NCBI RefSeq assembly: GCF_016786325.1
Contig: NZ_JADWYU010000082.1
Coordinates: 43,921 to 107,920, forward strand
Direction: 5' to 3'
From: Frankia nepalensis
GTDB taxonomy: Bacteria > Actinomycetota > Actinomycetes > Frankiales > Frankiaceae
DNA length: 64,000 bases
Shown here: piece by piece, positions 16,767 through 26,648 of the stretch
How positions within the stretch are numbered: position 1 is the first letter of the stretch
Layout: the number at the start of each line of letters is the position of its first letter
Notes under the pieces: model-generated
Told to the model about the DNA's origin: nothing
Seen by the model: the letters and a program-made list of their open reading frames with translations, nothing else
Databases searched by the model: none
Made by a program: the position numbers and the translations under genes

Positions 16767-17672
16767 CTAGCAGACCGTGCCGAGACCAGCCCGGACGGGT
16801 GGGTGGGGAGCCGTCGGTACGCGCGGCCACGCGCGGGCGCTGTTCGGCGGGCCGCGCCGCCGGGCGGCGCGCCCGACCGGGAGGCCGCGCCGTCGCGCCG
16901 GTGGCACGCTGGCCGGTGAGATCGCGCCGGCCTGGGCGGCGGGGGCCGCGCCGCCGGTGGCCGCCAGGGCGAGCAGCCGGCGCAGCCGGGCGGTGGCCTG
17001 GCGGAGCGGGCCGAGTATCCGCGCGGCCGCGGCGGGCAGCGCGGCCCGCAGCGCCGCGGCGGCCCACAGCGCCTGGTCGGCGCGGTGGAGCAGGAGGCCC
17101 GTGGTGGCCGCCGCGACCACGTGGGCGGCCGTCATCAGCGCGGCGCGTGACCAGGACCCCGCGCCGCCCTCGACGAACAGCTCGGCCGGGGCGAGTGTGT
17201 GGTGGTGCCCGGGGCCGCCGTGGTGGCCGGCCAGGGTGAAGGCGACGTGCGCCGCGAGCTGGGAGCAGGCGAGCGCTCCGAGCACCGTCGGCAGGGCTCG
17301 CCGCCGTGCCGCCAGCCCGTGGGCCACCCGGATGAGCAGCGCGGTGGCGACGACGACGAGCGCGACCGGTGGCGGTGTCCCGCCGGCGGCCACGTGAGCC
17401 GCCACGGCGAGGCTGGCCGCGCAGCCCCCGGCGACCGTGGCCCTGACCAGCCGCGTGGACCCGGCCGCCGGGTCGCCGTGCGGGGCCACCGCGACCCCGC
17501 CGGGGACCTCGGGCTTCGCCTTCGCGGATCCGGCAAGTTTCACGGACCCGGCAAGCTTCGTGGATCCGGCAAGGCTCCAGCCGCCGTTCCGGCGGGAGCC
17601 CCGAGCCACCTCGGCGGCTCCAGCCAGGCTGGGCCGCCGGAGCGGGCGCGCCCGGCCGGTCGTCACGACCAT
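16767..17672 (-). CDS. His-rich membrane protein of the copper cluster
   Basis: A 301-residue protein with about four or five membrane spans between residues 75 and 240. A loop with AGHHGGPGHHHTLAP and scattered His residues suggests metal binding. Similar Ala-rich proteins with LLLHRADQALWAAAAL sit beside ycnI and copC-copD in many actinomycetes, so a role in copper handling is likely. The N-terminus contains a threefold AGS-x-KLAGS repeat encoded by the 18-bp repeats at 17524-17577, and the last about 60 residues are Arg/Pro rich with poor conservation. The start at 17672 has only a weak ribosome binding site. Confidence 0.65.
   Translation of the reverse strand: MVVTTGRARPLRRPSLAGAAEVARGSRRNGGWSLAGSTKLAGSVKLAGSAKAKPEVPGGVAVAPHGDPAAGSTRLVRATVAGGCAASLAVAAHVAAGGTPPPVALVVVATALLIRVAHGLAARRRALPTVLGALACSQLAAHVAFTLAGHHGGPGHHHTLAPAELFVEGGAGSWSRAALMTAAHVVAAATTGLLLHRADQALWAAAALRAALPAAAARILGPLRQATARLRRLLALAATGGAAPAAQAGAISPASVPPARRRGLPVGRAARRRGPPNSARAWPRVPTAPHPPVRAGLGTVC
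17524..17577. repeat. Three 18-bp repeats related to the dispersed element
   Basis: Three consecutive 18-bp units begin GGATCCGGCAAG, GGACCCGGCAAG and GGATCCGGCAAG. They are in frame in the membrane protein gene and give a repeated Leu-Ala-Gly-Ser motif. The GGATCCGGCA core is shared with the dispersed repeats elsewhere. Confidence 0.75.
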
Positions 17673-17906
17673 GACTCTGCCAGATCAAGAGTGATTGGCA
17701 CATTGTGACGCGTAGTCGGATGGGCGCCAGGCCTCGCGGCGCGGCAACGCGGGACCGGAGGTTCGAATCCGCCGGCGGAGCCGTGATCACGTGGAACCTG
17801 ACGAATACGGGTCAGGTTCGCGGATCGAGCCGCGGACGGCCGGTAGCGTCGACGAGCGACACCTCTAGCTGGACGGATCTGGCTGGACGGACGCGGACGA
17901 GGAGCT

Positions 17907-18803
17907 GTGCGCATGGATGTGCCGGGAGGGCCTCGGGTGGCCGCGCTCTACCGGTACCCGGTGAAAGGGCTGTCCGCCGAACCGCTCGACGAGGTCGAGC
18001 TGCGCGCCGACGAGGGTGTCCCCGGCGATCGGGTGTTCGCGCTCGCGCTGCCCGACACCGAGTTCGACGAGGAGCGCCCGACCGCGCTCCGCAAGCAGCG
18101 GTTCCTGATGCTGCAGCGTGACGAGGCGCTCGCCCGGGTCCGCACCGGCTACGACCCCGGGACCGGCCTGCTCAGCGTCGACGACGGCAGCCGTCGCTGG
18201 TCGGCCGACCTCGGTACGGCGGCGGGGCGGCGCGCCGTCGAGGAGTACTTCGGCGCGCTCGCCGCCGCGACCGCCGGCACGGACGGCGCGAATCCTCCAG
18301 CTGGCCTCGCCGGTCCGGAAGGCCGCTCGGGCAGGCCCGGAAGACGATCTGAGCGCCCCGCCGGGAGGTCCGGGCTGCCCCGGCTGGTCACGGCGCGCGG
18401 CGGGCACCGGTTCACCGACGCCGGGCCGTCCGGGCCGGCGCTCATGCAGGCGGTCTCCGTCGTCAACCTCAGCTCCGTGCGCGATCTCGCCGAGCGGGTC
18501 GGCCAGCCGGTCCACCCCTTGCGGTTCAGGGCGAACGTCTACCTCGACGGCATTCCCGCCTGGGCCGAGCGGGAGTGGGTCGGCAAGGAGATCGTCCTGG
18601 GCCCGGTCCGGGCCCGGGTGCTGGCGGGTACCGTCCGGTGCGCCGCCACCACCGTCAACCCGGACACCGCCGAACGCGATATCAAGGTTCTCAAGGAGCT
18701 TTCCGCCAACTACGGTCACACCGAATGTGGCTGCTACATCCAGATCGGCACTCCCGGCGTCCTGAGGCTCGGCGACGCCGTGGCCCCGCCGGCGGCCGCC
18801 TGA
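17907..18803 (+). CDS. MOSC domain protein
   Basis: A 298-residue protein with a MOSC N-terminal beta-barrel domain (VAALYRYPVKGLSAEPLDEVELRADEGVPGDRVFALA) and a C-terminal MOSC domain with a conserved Cys (RCAATTVNP) for sulfur or molybdenum-cofactor chemistry. The ending TECGCYIQIGTPGVLRLGDAV is typical. MOSC proteins carry sulfur or reduce N-hydroxylated compounds with molybdenum cofactor; substrate is unknown here. Between the two halves (residues about 128-155) is a Gly/Arg/Pro-rich insert that is low complexity and repeat-like in DNA (18290-18380). GAGGAG lies five bases before the GTG; an ATG two codons later is also possible. Confidence 0.85.
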   Translation: MRMDVPGGPRVAALYRYPVKGLSAEPLDEVELRADEGVPGDRVFALALPDTEFDEERPTALRKQRFLMLQRDEALARVRTGYDPGTGLLSVDDGSRRWSADLGTAAGRRAVEEYFGALAAATAGTDGANPPAGLAGPEGRSGRPGRRSERPAGRSGLPRLVTARGGHRFTDAGPSGPALMQAVSVVNLSSVRDLAERVGQPVHPLRFRANVYLDGIPAWAEREWVGKEIVLGPVRARVLAGTVRCAATTVNPDTAERDIKVLKELSANYGHTECGCYIQIGTPGVLRLGDAVAPPAAA

Positions 18804-18910
18804 CGACCGGCCGCTGAATCGTCGGCGGCCAGGGCGGGACCGGTGGGCCAGGAGCGGGGCGGATCACCGACGGCCGGGAGCCACCACCGACCACCAGGAC
18901 TGGAGGACCC

Positions 18911-19558
18911 GTGCGGGTCGTGATCGCCGAGGACTCGGTGCTGCTGCGGGAGGGACTGTCCCGCCTGCTGACCGACGCCGGCTGCGAGGTCGTCGCCGCG
19001 GTCGGCGATGGCCTGTCCCTGGTGGACGCGATCGGCAGCCACCGCCCGGACGTCTCGGTCGTCGACGTGCGGATGCCGCCGTCGCACCGCGACGAGGGGC
19101 TGCGGGCCGCGATCGCCGCGCGTGCCCAGGTGCCCGGCTCCCCGGTGCTGGTGCTCAGCCAGCATGTCGAGAAGCAGTACGCCGCCGAGCTGCTCGCCGA
19201 CGGCGCGGGAGCGGTCGGCTATCTGCTCAAGGACCGGGTGGCCGACGTCCGGGAGTTCGTCGACGCGGTCCGGCGGGTGGCCGCCGGCGGCACGGTGATG
19301 GACCCGGAGGTGGTCGCGCAGCTGCTCATTCGCAGCCGGCGCGACGACCCGATGGCCCTGCTGACCCCGCGTGAGCGCGAGGTGCTCCGGCTGATGGCCG
19401 AGGGCCGCTCCAACGCCGCGATCGCCGCCGAGCTGGTGGTCAGCGCCGGGGCCGTCGAGAAGCACATCTCGAACGTGTTCGCGAAGCTGGGCCTGGAGGC
19501 CTCCGGCAGCGACCACCGCCGCGTCCTGGCCGTCCTGGCCTACCTGCGCGAGGCCTGA
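18911..19558 (+). CDS. NarL/LuxR-family response regulator, orphan
   Basis: A 215-residue response regulator. The receiver domain has the acidic pair (IAEDSVLLREGL), the phosphoacceptor Asp in VSVVDVRMPP and the switch Lys in GYLLKDRV. The LuxR-type helix-turn-helix is LTPREREVLRLMAEGRSNAAIAAELVVSAGAVEKHISNVFAKLGL. GGAGG lies a few bases before the GTG start. No histidine kinase is adjacent on either side, so its partner must be elsewhere or it acts without phosphorylation. Target genes cannot be deduced. Confidence 0.92.
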   Translation: MRVVIAEDSVLLREGLSRLLTDAGCEVVAAVGDGLSLVDAIGSHRPDVSVVDVRMPPSHRDEGLRAAIAARAQVPGSPVLVLSQHVEKQYAAELLADGAGAVGYLLKDRVADVREFVDAVRRVAAGGTVMDPEVVAQLLIRSRRDDPMALLTPREREVLRLMAEGRSNAAIAAELVVSAGAVEKHISNVFAKLGLEASGSDHRRVLAVLAYLREA

Positions 19559-19571
19559 GCCGCTGTGCCAC

Positions 19572-19604
19572 GGGCCGGCCGGCGCCTCGGCGGCCGGCCG
19601 GCCC
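19572..19604. terminator. Bidirectional hairpin between response regulator and serC
   Basis: A 12-bp perfect stem (GGGCCGGCCGGC pairing with GCCGGCCGGCCC, 9-base loop) sits in the 58-bp gap between two convergent genes. Confidence 0.65.
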
Positions 19605-19616
19605 TGGCCGGCTGGC

Positions 19617-21831
<2,215 letters not shown>

Positions 21832-22244
21832 CGAGTCCGGATCTCCGCTCTGAAAGTTCGCGACTGATTCCAGCGTGCCCCGCCGGCGAGCATCCTGCCG
21901 CCGGCGGCCCGGCGACGCCAGAAGCGGCCCGCCGGGCATCCATCCAACTCCTCTTCCCAACTCCTCGTCACGGACGATCGCGCCGCGTGGCCCCGCTGGG
22001 AAACCCCCAGTGACGGGGAGGTGTCGTACTTCACATTTCATGCCGCCTGGCCGGTCTGTAACCGGAGGGAAACCTTACGATCGTCCGCCCGGGCGCCCTC
22101 CCGGCACCGCCACGCCGGGCGATGTGAGGAATGTCGCCAGGTCATGCGGACCCCCGTGGTGGTCGCCGCCGGCGCCGGCCACGCATGGGCGCGGCCCCGG
22201 CCGGTGCCGGCCGGGGCGGCCCCGGTGGTGCCAGGATCGTGCGC
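21832..22244. other. Divergent promoter region between citA and pdxH
   Basis: About 410 bp separating two divergent genes. It contains relatively AT-rich stretches near 22020-22050 and 22060-22085 that could hold promoters for either gene. No operator, structured RNA or small gene was recognised. Confidence 0.5.
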
Positions 22245-23054
22245 ATGGCCGTCGCCGATCCCCTACCCACCACCCCGGGGCCTGACCACGTCGCGCCCCC
22301 GGGCGGGAGCGGCTTCGACGTCGCGATGATCGACGCGGCGGCGATCGACGGCGCGGCGGCGATCGACAACACGGCGGCCCCCAGCGCGGATCTCGGCCGG
22401 CTCCGCCGCGGCTACGGCGGCGGCCGGCTCGACGAACGTGATCTCGCGTCCACCTGGGTGGAACAGTTCGCGCGCTGGTTCGCCGAGGCCGCCGATCCCG
22501 GCTCGGGCGTGCTCGAACCCAACGCGATGATCTTCGCCACCGCCGACGCGGCCGGCCGCCCGAGCGCCCGCACCGTGCTGTTGAAGGGTTTTGACGAGTC
22601 GGGATTCCTGCTGTTCACCAACTACACGTCGCGCAAGGGCCAGGAATGCGCGGTCAATCCGTACGGCAGCCTGGTCTTCCCGTGGTATCCGCTGGAGCGA
22701 CAGGTGATCGTCGTCGGGTCCGTGGAGCGCGTCCCTTCCGCGCGTTCCGCCGAATACTTCCGTTCTCGGCCACGTGGCAGCCAACTCGGCGCCTGGGCGA
22801 GTCGCCAGTCCACGGTGGTGGCTTCCCGGGCGGAACTGGACGGTCGCGCGGCGGCGCTCGCCGAGCGCTGGCCGGCCCAGACGCGGATTCCGGTCCCGCC
22901 GTTCTGGGGCGGGCTGCTGGTCGTGCCCGAGACGGTCGAGTTCTGGCAGGGCCGCCGCGACCGCCTGCACGATCGGCTCCGCTTCCGCCGCCGCGCCGAC
23001 GCCGGGGCCGGGGCCGAGGGCGTCGGCTGGGCCGTCGAGCGGCTGGCGCCCTGA
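22245..23054 (+). CDS. pdxH: Pyridoxamine 5'-phosphate oxidase
   Basis: A 269-residue FMN enzyme that oxidises pyridoxine or pyridoxamine phosphate to pyridoxal phosphate. The family pattern is clear: LRRGYGGGRLDERDLASTWVEQFARWF, PNAMIFATADAAGRPSARTVLLKGFDESGFLLFTNYTSRKG, WYPLERQVIVVGSVERV, the SRPRGSQLGAWAS segment, and a C-terminal EFWQGRRDRLHDRLRFRR that binds substrate phosphate. The first about 50 residues (Ala/Asp/Gly-rich) are an extension not needed for the fold. ATG at 22245 is used; a GTG two codons upstream is possible. It is divergent from citA-serC. Confidence 0.93.
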   Translation: MAVADPLPTTPGPDHVAPPGGSGFDVAMIDAAAIDGAAAIDNTAAPSADLGRLRRGYGGGRLDERDLASTWVEQFARWFAEAADPGSGVLEPNAMIFATADAAGRPSARTVLLKGFDESGFLLFTNYTSRKGQECAVNPYGSLVFPWYPLERQVIVVGSVERVPSARSAEYFRSRPRGSQLGAWASRQSTVVASRAELDGRAAALAERWPAQTRIPVPPFWGGLLVVPETVEFWQGRRDRLHDRLRFRRRADAGAGAEGVGWAVERLAP

Positions 23055-23421
23055 GCCCGGCGCGGATCGCGTCCGAGCGGGCGCGATACGCGCCGGCCTC
23101 CCCCGGCCAGGGTCCAGGGATTGTCACCCACTGAAAAGGCGCGTCCGGCTGGACGCGATCCCCCGCGGGCCCGCCGGATGGCGGGCTCCCGGATCGCCGA
23201 TCCGGCAGGAACCCCGAACTGATGAGACAAATGGCCCTATGGGAAACCGACGCCCAACAGTGGCGCTAGCGCCCGACCCGGGTCGGGTATCCGGTATGCC
23301 TTGTTGGTACCGTTCCTGACCGGCGACGGCGCGCCCCGAGGGGAGTGCCCCGTCAGATCCGGTCGGCGAGCCGGCGCGGGCGACGACCGCGTGGGTGTGT
23401 TCCGCAAGGGAGAACGGTTTC
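23055..23421. other. Intergenic region with a palindromic repeat
   Basis: About 365 bp upstream of the secreted protein gene. It contains one copy of the dispersed palindrome at 23181-23216 and a weaker GACCCGGGTCGGGTATCC inverted repeat near 23275. AAGGGAGAA at 23406 is the ribosome binding site of the next gene. Confidence 0.6.
23181..23216. repeat. Dispersed palindromic repeat, intergenic copy
   Basis: GCGGGCTCCCGGATCG is followed by CCGATCCGGCAGGAACCCCG. The halves form an imperfect hairpin around GGATCGCCGATCC. This is the clearest free-standing copy of the family. Confidence 0.8.
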
Positions 23422-24195
23422 ATGCGTAAATCCAGAATGCGGGCCGCCACGGCCGGTGTTCTCGGCGCGGCAATGATCGCCATCGCGGGACCGGCCTGGG
23501 CGGCCGGCTCGCCCAGCCCCAGCCCCGAGCCCAGCCCGACCTCGACGGTCACGCCGACGGCGACGCCGACGCAGGGGTTGGTCATCGACGTCCCGAATCC
23601 GCTGGCGACCGGCACGGCCACCCCGACGCCCACCGCCACGCCAACCGCGACGGGCACGGCGACGCCCGACGCCACGCCCACCGGCGAGGCGACGACCTCC
23701 GCGAGCCCGAGCCCGACCACCGCCCCCGGCGTGATCGTCATCCCGGGTATCGGTGAGATCGACCTGAACTTCGAGGAAGGCTGCGAGACCTTCAACTCGT
23801 TCTCGCCGATCAAGGTCCCCTGCGAGGCCGAGATCGACGGCATCGAGGACTTCGTGCCCAACCCGCTGCTGATCACCGCCACCTGCGGCCCCAACGGCCC
23901 GGACTGGAAGGTGACCAACACCGGCACCAAGGCGCTCGGCTACGGCTGGTTCGACATCAACCTGGGCGGTGGCATCGCGCTGATCGGCCCAGGTGAGACC
24001 CAGACGATCAACAGCCACTCGATCGCCGTCATCGCCTCGCCGTGGGACGCCGCGACCAGCACGCTGCTGGTCGCGATCCCGGCGGTCGGCTACTCGACCT
24101 GCCCGGGTGCCCCGGCCGTCCCGGCCATCCCGGCCTCGCTGCCGGGCGCCACCCCGGCGGTCGCCGTCCCCGGCACGCCGTACTACACGGGCTGA
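23422..24195 (+). CDS. Secreted Pro/Thr-rich protein of unknown function
   Basis: A 257-residue secreted protein. A standard signal peptide ends in AWAAG, followed by about 85 residues of Pro/Thr/Ser/Ala repeats (TPTATPT type), then a compact domain of about 130 residues with four Cys (EGCETF, KVPCEAEID, ATCGPNG, YSTCPGAP) likely forming two disulfides, and an Ala/Pro tail. The domain contains KVTNTGTKALGYGWFDINLGGG, reminiscent of small beta-sandwich surface proteins, but no family is recognised. It is one base from the L,D-transpeptidase start, so the two are co-transcribed and probably both act at the cell wall. Confidence 0.8.
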   Translation: MRKSRMRAATAGVLGAAMIAIAGPAWAAGSPSPSPEPSPTSTVTPTATPTQGLVIDVPNPLATGTATPTPTATPTATGTATPDATPTGEATTSASPSPTTAPGVIVIPGIGEIDLNFEEGCETFNSFSPIKVPCEAEIDGIEDFVPNPLLITATCGPNGPDWKVTNTGTKALGYGWFDINLGGGIALIGPGETQTINSHSIAVIASPWDAATSTLLVAIPAVGYSTCPGAPAVPAIPASLPGATPAVAVPGTPYYTG

Positions 24196-24196
24196 C

Positions 24197-24967
24197 ATGC
24201 GACCAACCGGCAAGATCGCCCGCGTCGCGGTGATGGTGGCCCTGGCCGCCGTCACCGCGGCCGGCTGCGGTGGCGACGACGAACCAACCGCCACGTCGAC
24301 CCAGATCCCCGAGGCGGTCCAGAACCAGCTCTCCGCCGTGGCCGGCGTCGGCGCGGACAGCACGATCGTCACCGCCAGCGGCAACTCGGTCTCGGTCTAC
24401 CCGGCGCCCAGCGCGCCCGGGGGAGCGGCCGCGGCGCCGAAGCTGCAGCTGGCGAACCCGAACGCGAGCGGCGCGCCGCTGGTCTTCCTGGTCACCGCCA
24501 AGATGCCGGGCTGGTGGCAGGTCCTGCTGCCGGTCCAGCCGAACGGCTCCACCGGCTGGATCAAGGCGGAGCAGGTGACGGCGAGCGTCACGCCGTTCCG
24601 GATCGTGGTCTCCCGGGGCGAGCACACGCTGACCGTCTACAAGTCGGGCGCCCCGATCGCCGTGGAGAAGGTGGCGATCGGCACGACGGACACGCCGACC
24701 CCCGGTGGCCGTTTCTACCTGGCGGAGCTGCTCAAGCCGCCGAACCCGAACGGGCCGTATGGCGCGTACGCCTTCGGGCTCAACGGTTTCTCCACCACGC
24801 TGGACTCGTTCAACGGCCGTGAGCCGGTGATCGGGATCCACGGCACCAACCAGCCGCAGCTGCTCGGCCAGGACGTCTCCTCCGGATGTATCCGGCTCAG
24901 CAACGACGCCGTCACCCGGCTCGCGGGGACCGTCCCGACTGGCACTCCGGTGGACATCATCGCCTGA
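24197..24967 (+). CDS. L,D-transpeptidase lipoprotein (YkuD family)
   Basis: A 256-residue lipoprotein: signal peptide with lipobox TAAGCGG. Residues about 50-130 form an SH3-like region (SVYPAPSAP, WWQVLLPVQPNGSTGWI) and about 133-256 the YkuD catalytic domain, with IHGTNQPQLLGQDVSSGCIRLSNDAV carrying the catalytic His and Cys. It would form 3-3 peptidoglycan cross-links or attach proteins to the wall. It follows the secreted Pro/Thr-rich protein with a one-base gap, and a strong hairpin ends the unit. Confidence 0.92.
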   Translation: MRPTGKIARVAVMVALAAVTAAGCGGDDEPTATSTQIPEAVQNQLSAVAGVGADSTIVTASGNSVSVYPAPSAPGGAAAAPKLQLANPNASGAPLVFLVTAKMPGWWQVLLPVQPNGSTGWIKAEQVTASVTPFRIVVSRGEHTLTVYKSGAPIAVEKVAIGTTDTPTPGGRFYLAELLKPPNPNGPYGAYAFGLNGFSTTLDSFNGREPVIGIHGTNQPQLLGQDVSSGCIRLSNDAVTRLAGTVPTGTPVDIIA

Positions 24968-24990
24968 GTTCCATGGATTGGGTTACGTTC

Positions 24991-25027
24991 GTGTGGACTC
25001 CTGGGACCCTCTCCCGGGAGTCCACAC
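24991..25027 (+). terminator. Strong hairpin after the L,D-transpeptidase gene
   Basis: An 11-bp perfect stem (GTGTGGACTCC with GGAGTCCACAC) continues through one G-T wobble into four more pairs around a CCCTC loop, 23 bp after the stop codon. Confidence 0.8.
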
Positions 25028-25817
25028 CGCGTGGGCGGTCGAGCGGGCCTCGGTCGGCCTTCGGTGTCAGGCATCCGACAGGTCCGTACGCCATTAATGC
25101 GGTGGCCATCGGCTGACTGATAGCCCACCCTTGGAAGGTCCGTTCACGACAAGCGCTCGCCGATGCCCCGCAGACTGGGGGCGTAATCCCAGCCAAGCTG
25201 GGTAGGGGGCGATAACGTCGCTGGTCAGGCCGTTGTCCGGCCAGACCGGTGGCATGTGGACGACCGAGCCAGGTGGAGGTCGTGGGGACGCCTCCGCCGT
25301 GGGGACCGTGGGCGTGTGGAGTAGGAGGGCTCCACTCGTCGATCACGGTCCCGCCAAGGCCGCGGTCGCGCCGACCCTACGCTCGGAGGGGGGCGTACGG
25401 AGGCGCGACCGCGGCCGAGCCGTCTCGGCCCTCGGGCGGCCTGGCCGGCGGCCCGACCCCGGTCCAGGGTCTGCCGGCGGATCGCGGTTGGGTACTCGAC
25501 CACTGACGCGCGCGCTTCCGCCGGTCAGGAACCGTCAGCCGCCCCAAGATCTTGGTTGGTCATCGGATCCGCGCGCCCTTCGGCCACGCCTGCCCGTCTT
25601 ACCCCGGGACTCGTGCACATCCGCGGTTTGCCGCGCGTCCGCGGATCGGGCCGGATCGGGCCGGGTGGCCCGGAGACCGCTGGTCGCGCGCGGATCGGCG
25701 TTCCGGGATGCGCGCGGCCTCGCGGACGGCGCTCGCCGTCCCTGCTGGCGCTTTCGCCGTGCTTCGTCCTTGGCTCTGGTCGTCCTTGAACCTGGTCGTC
25801 CTCGGGCCTGGTCGTCT
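25028..25817. other. Gene-poor region with possible structured RNA and tandem repeats
   Basis: About 790 bp without a gene I can support. At 25175-25202 two mutually exclusive short stems are possible (CTGGG/CCCAG or CCCAGC/GCTGGG) next to GGTCAGGCC/GGCC-type pairing at 25221-25245, which could be a folded RNA. Near its end are three 16-bp repeats. Frames on both strands are Arg/Pro-rich shadows. Confidence 0.4.
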
Positions 25818-25823
25818 TCAGGC
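25776..25823. repeat. Three 16-bp tandem repeats
   Basis: Units CTGGTCGTCCTTGAAC, CTGGTCGTCCTCGGGC and CTGGTCGTCTTCAGGC follow one another at the 3' end of the minus-strand small gene. Confidence 0.8.
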
Positions 25824-26255
25824 GCGGTCGCCGCGGACGACGTTGAGGTGGGGGCGGTGAGCTTCCGCCTTGGAGCTGGCGCCGGCCGTCTTCTCGACGG
25901 CCGAACGGTAGCGGTCGAAGGCGGCCTGCGCACGGCTCTCCAGGTCGTCGACGAGCGCCAGCTGGGCACGAACCCGCCGCTCACCGGCCGGGCCGGCCGC
26001 CAGCAGGTCCGACAGGCAGTGATCCACCGCGCGCCGTGCCGCCAGCCACCCAAGGAGCAGGCGGGAACGATCCATGTCCGATACCTCGTCCACCGAGAGT
26101 TGTCCCTCCGGAATGCTGATCGCTCGCTCCGGTCGCGTCTCCTGCCTCGCCTGGGCGGCGCGACGTCTGTCAGCGCCTCCTTGGGCGCCCACGCTGGTGT
26201 CCTCTCCCAGAGTGCCGCACATGAGCCGGCCACGCCCGATAGTTCGCCGAAACAC
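25818..26255 (-). CDS. Hypothetical protein
   Basis: A minus-strand frame of 145 residues. The last 85, from an internal ATG at 26075 (MDRSRLLLGWLAARRAVDHCLSDLLAAG), have balanced, amphipathic-helical composition with many Leu/Ala/Asp/Glu residues and look like a genuine small helical protein; the part before is Arg/Gly-rich and less convincing. GAGG lies about eight bases before the internal ATG. It is downstream of the 47-residue gene on the same strand. No family is recognised. Confidence 0.4.
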   Translation of the reverse strand: MFRRTIGRGRLMCGTLGEDTSVGAQGGADRRRAAQARQETRPERAISIPEGQLSVDEVSDMDRSRLLLGWLAARRAVDHCLSDLLAAGPAGERRVRAQLALVDDLESRAQAAFDRYRSAVEKTAGASSKAEAHRPHLNVVRGDRA

Positions 26256-26309
26256 TCCGGTGGGTCGGCGGGTGGAGCAACGGGAGTCCCGGTCAGCGGG
26301 CGGCGGCGG

Positions 26310-26453
26310 TCACCCGGGGTCCGTGACCAGGCTGGCGAACGCCTCATCGCGGATGTCGGGATCCAGGCGTGGGACGGCGCTCGGGTGCGGCATGGCCAGC
26401 ACCTGGGCCCGGGTGCCCGGCGGCGCGTCCAGGGCTGGTCCGCGCTCGTTCAC
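26310..26453 (-). CDS. Small protein of 47 residues with a strong ribosome binding site
   Basis: The frame starts at GTG 26453 with a textbook AGGAGG four bases upstream and ends at 26310. The product, NERGPALDAPPGTRAQVL then AMPHPSAVPRLDP and DIRDEAFASLVTDPG, is acidic at its C-terminus and lacks a signal peptide or membrane span. The ribosome binding site is better than those of most proven genes here, which supports translation. Size and composition would suit a regulatory or precursor peptide, but no modifying enzyme gene is adjacent. Function unknown. Confidence 0.45.
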   Translation of the reverse strand: MNERGPALDAPPGTRAQVLAMPHPSAVPRLDPDIRDEAFASLVTDPG

Positions 26454-26648
26454 GTCGCCTCCTGCTCTTTTCGGAGGGCCGAGCCTCTCCCTGATGGCCG
26501 AGCTGCCCGTGCGCGCCGTCCTCGACGGCTCCGGCGGGAGCGGGGCCATCCGCTGTGAAGCTCGCCATCGTGGGCAAGTGTGCCAAAGCGACCACTGACG
26601 GCCATGACGGACAACCAGGTGGCCGCGATCTAGGGGCTACCGTCCAGA

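Noticed and set aside
17757..17783. tRNA-like T-arm (GGAGGTTCGAATCCGCC) followed by GGCGGAGCC
   Set aside because: The stem has a mismatch and no matching 5' acceptor arm, D-arm or anticodon arm is found upstream; it is not a complete tRNA and gives no support for an attachment site.
25233..26558. 441-residue plus-strand frame in the gene-poor region
   Set aside because: No recognisable segment, no ribosome binding site, irregular composition; better-supported small frames lie on the minus strand.
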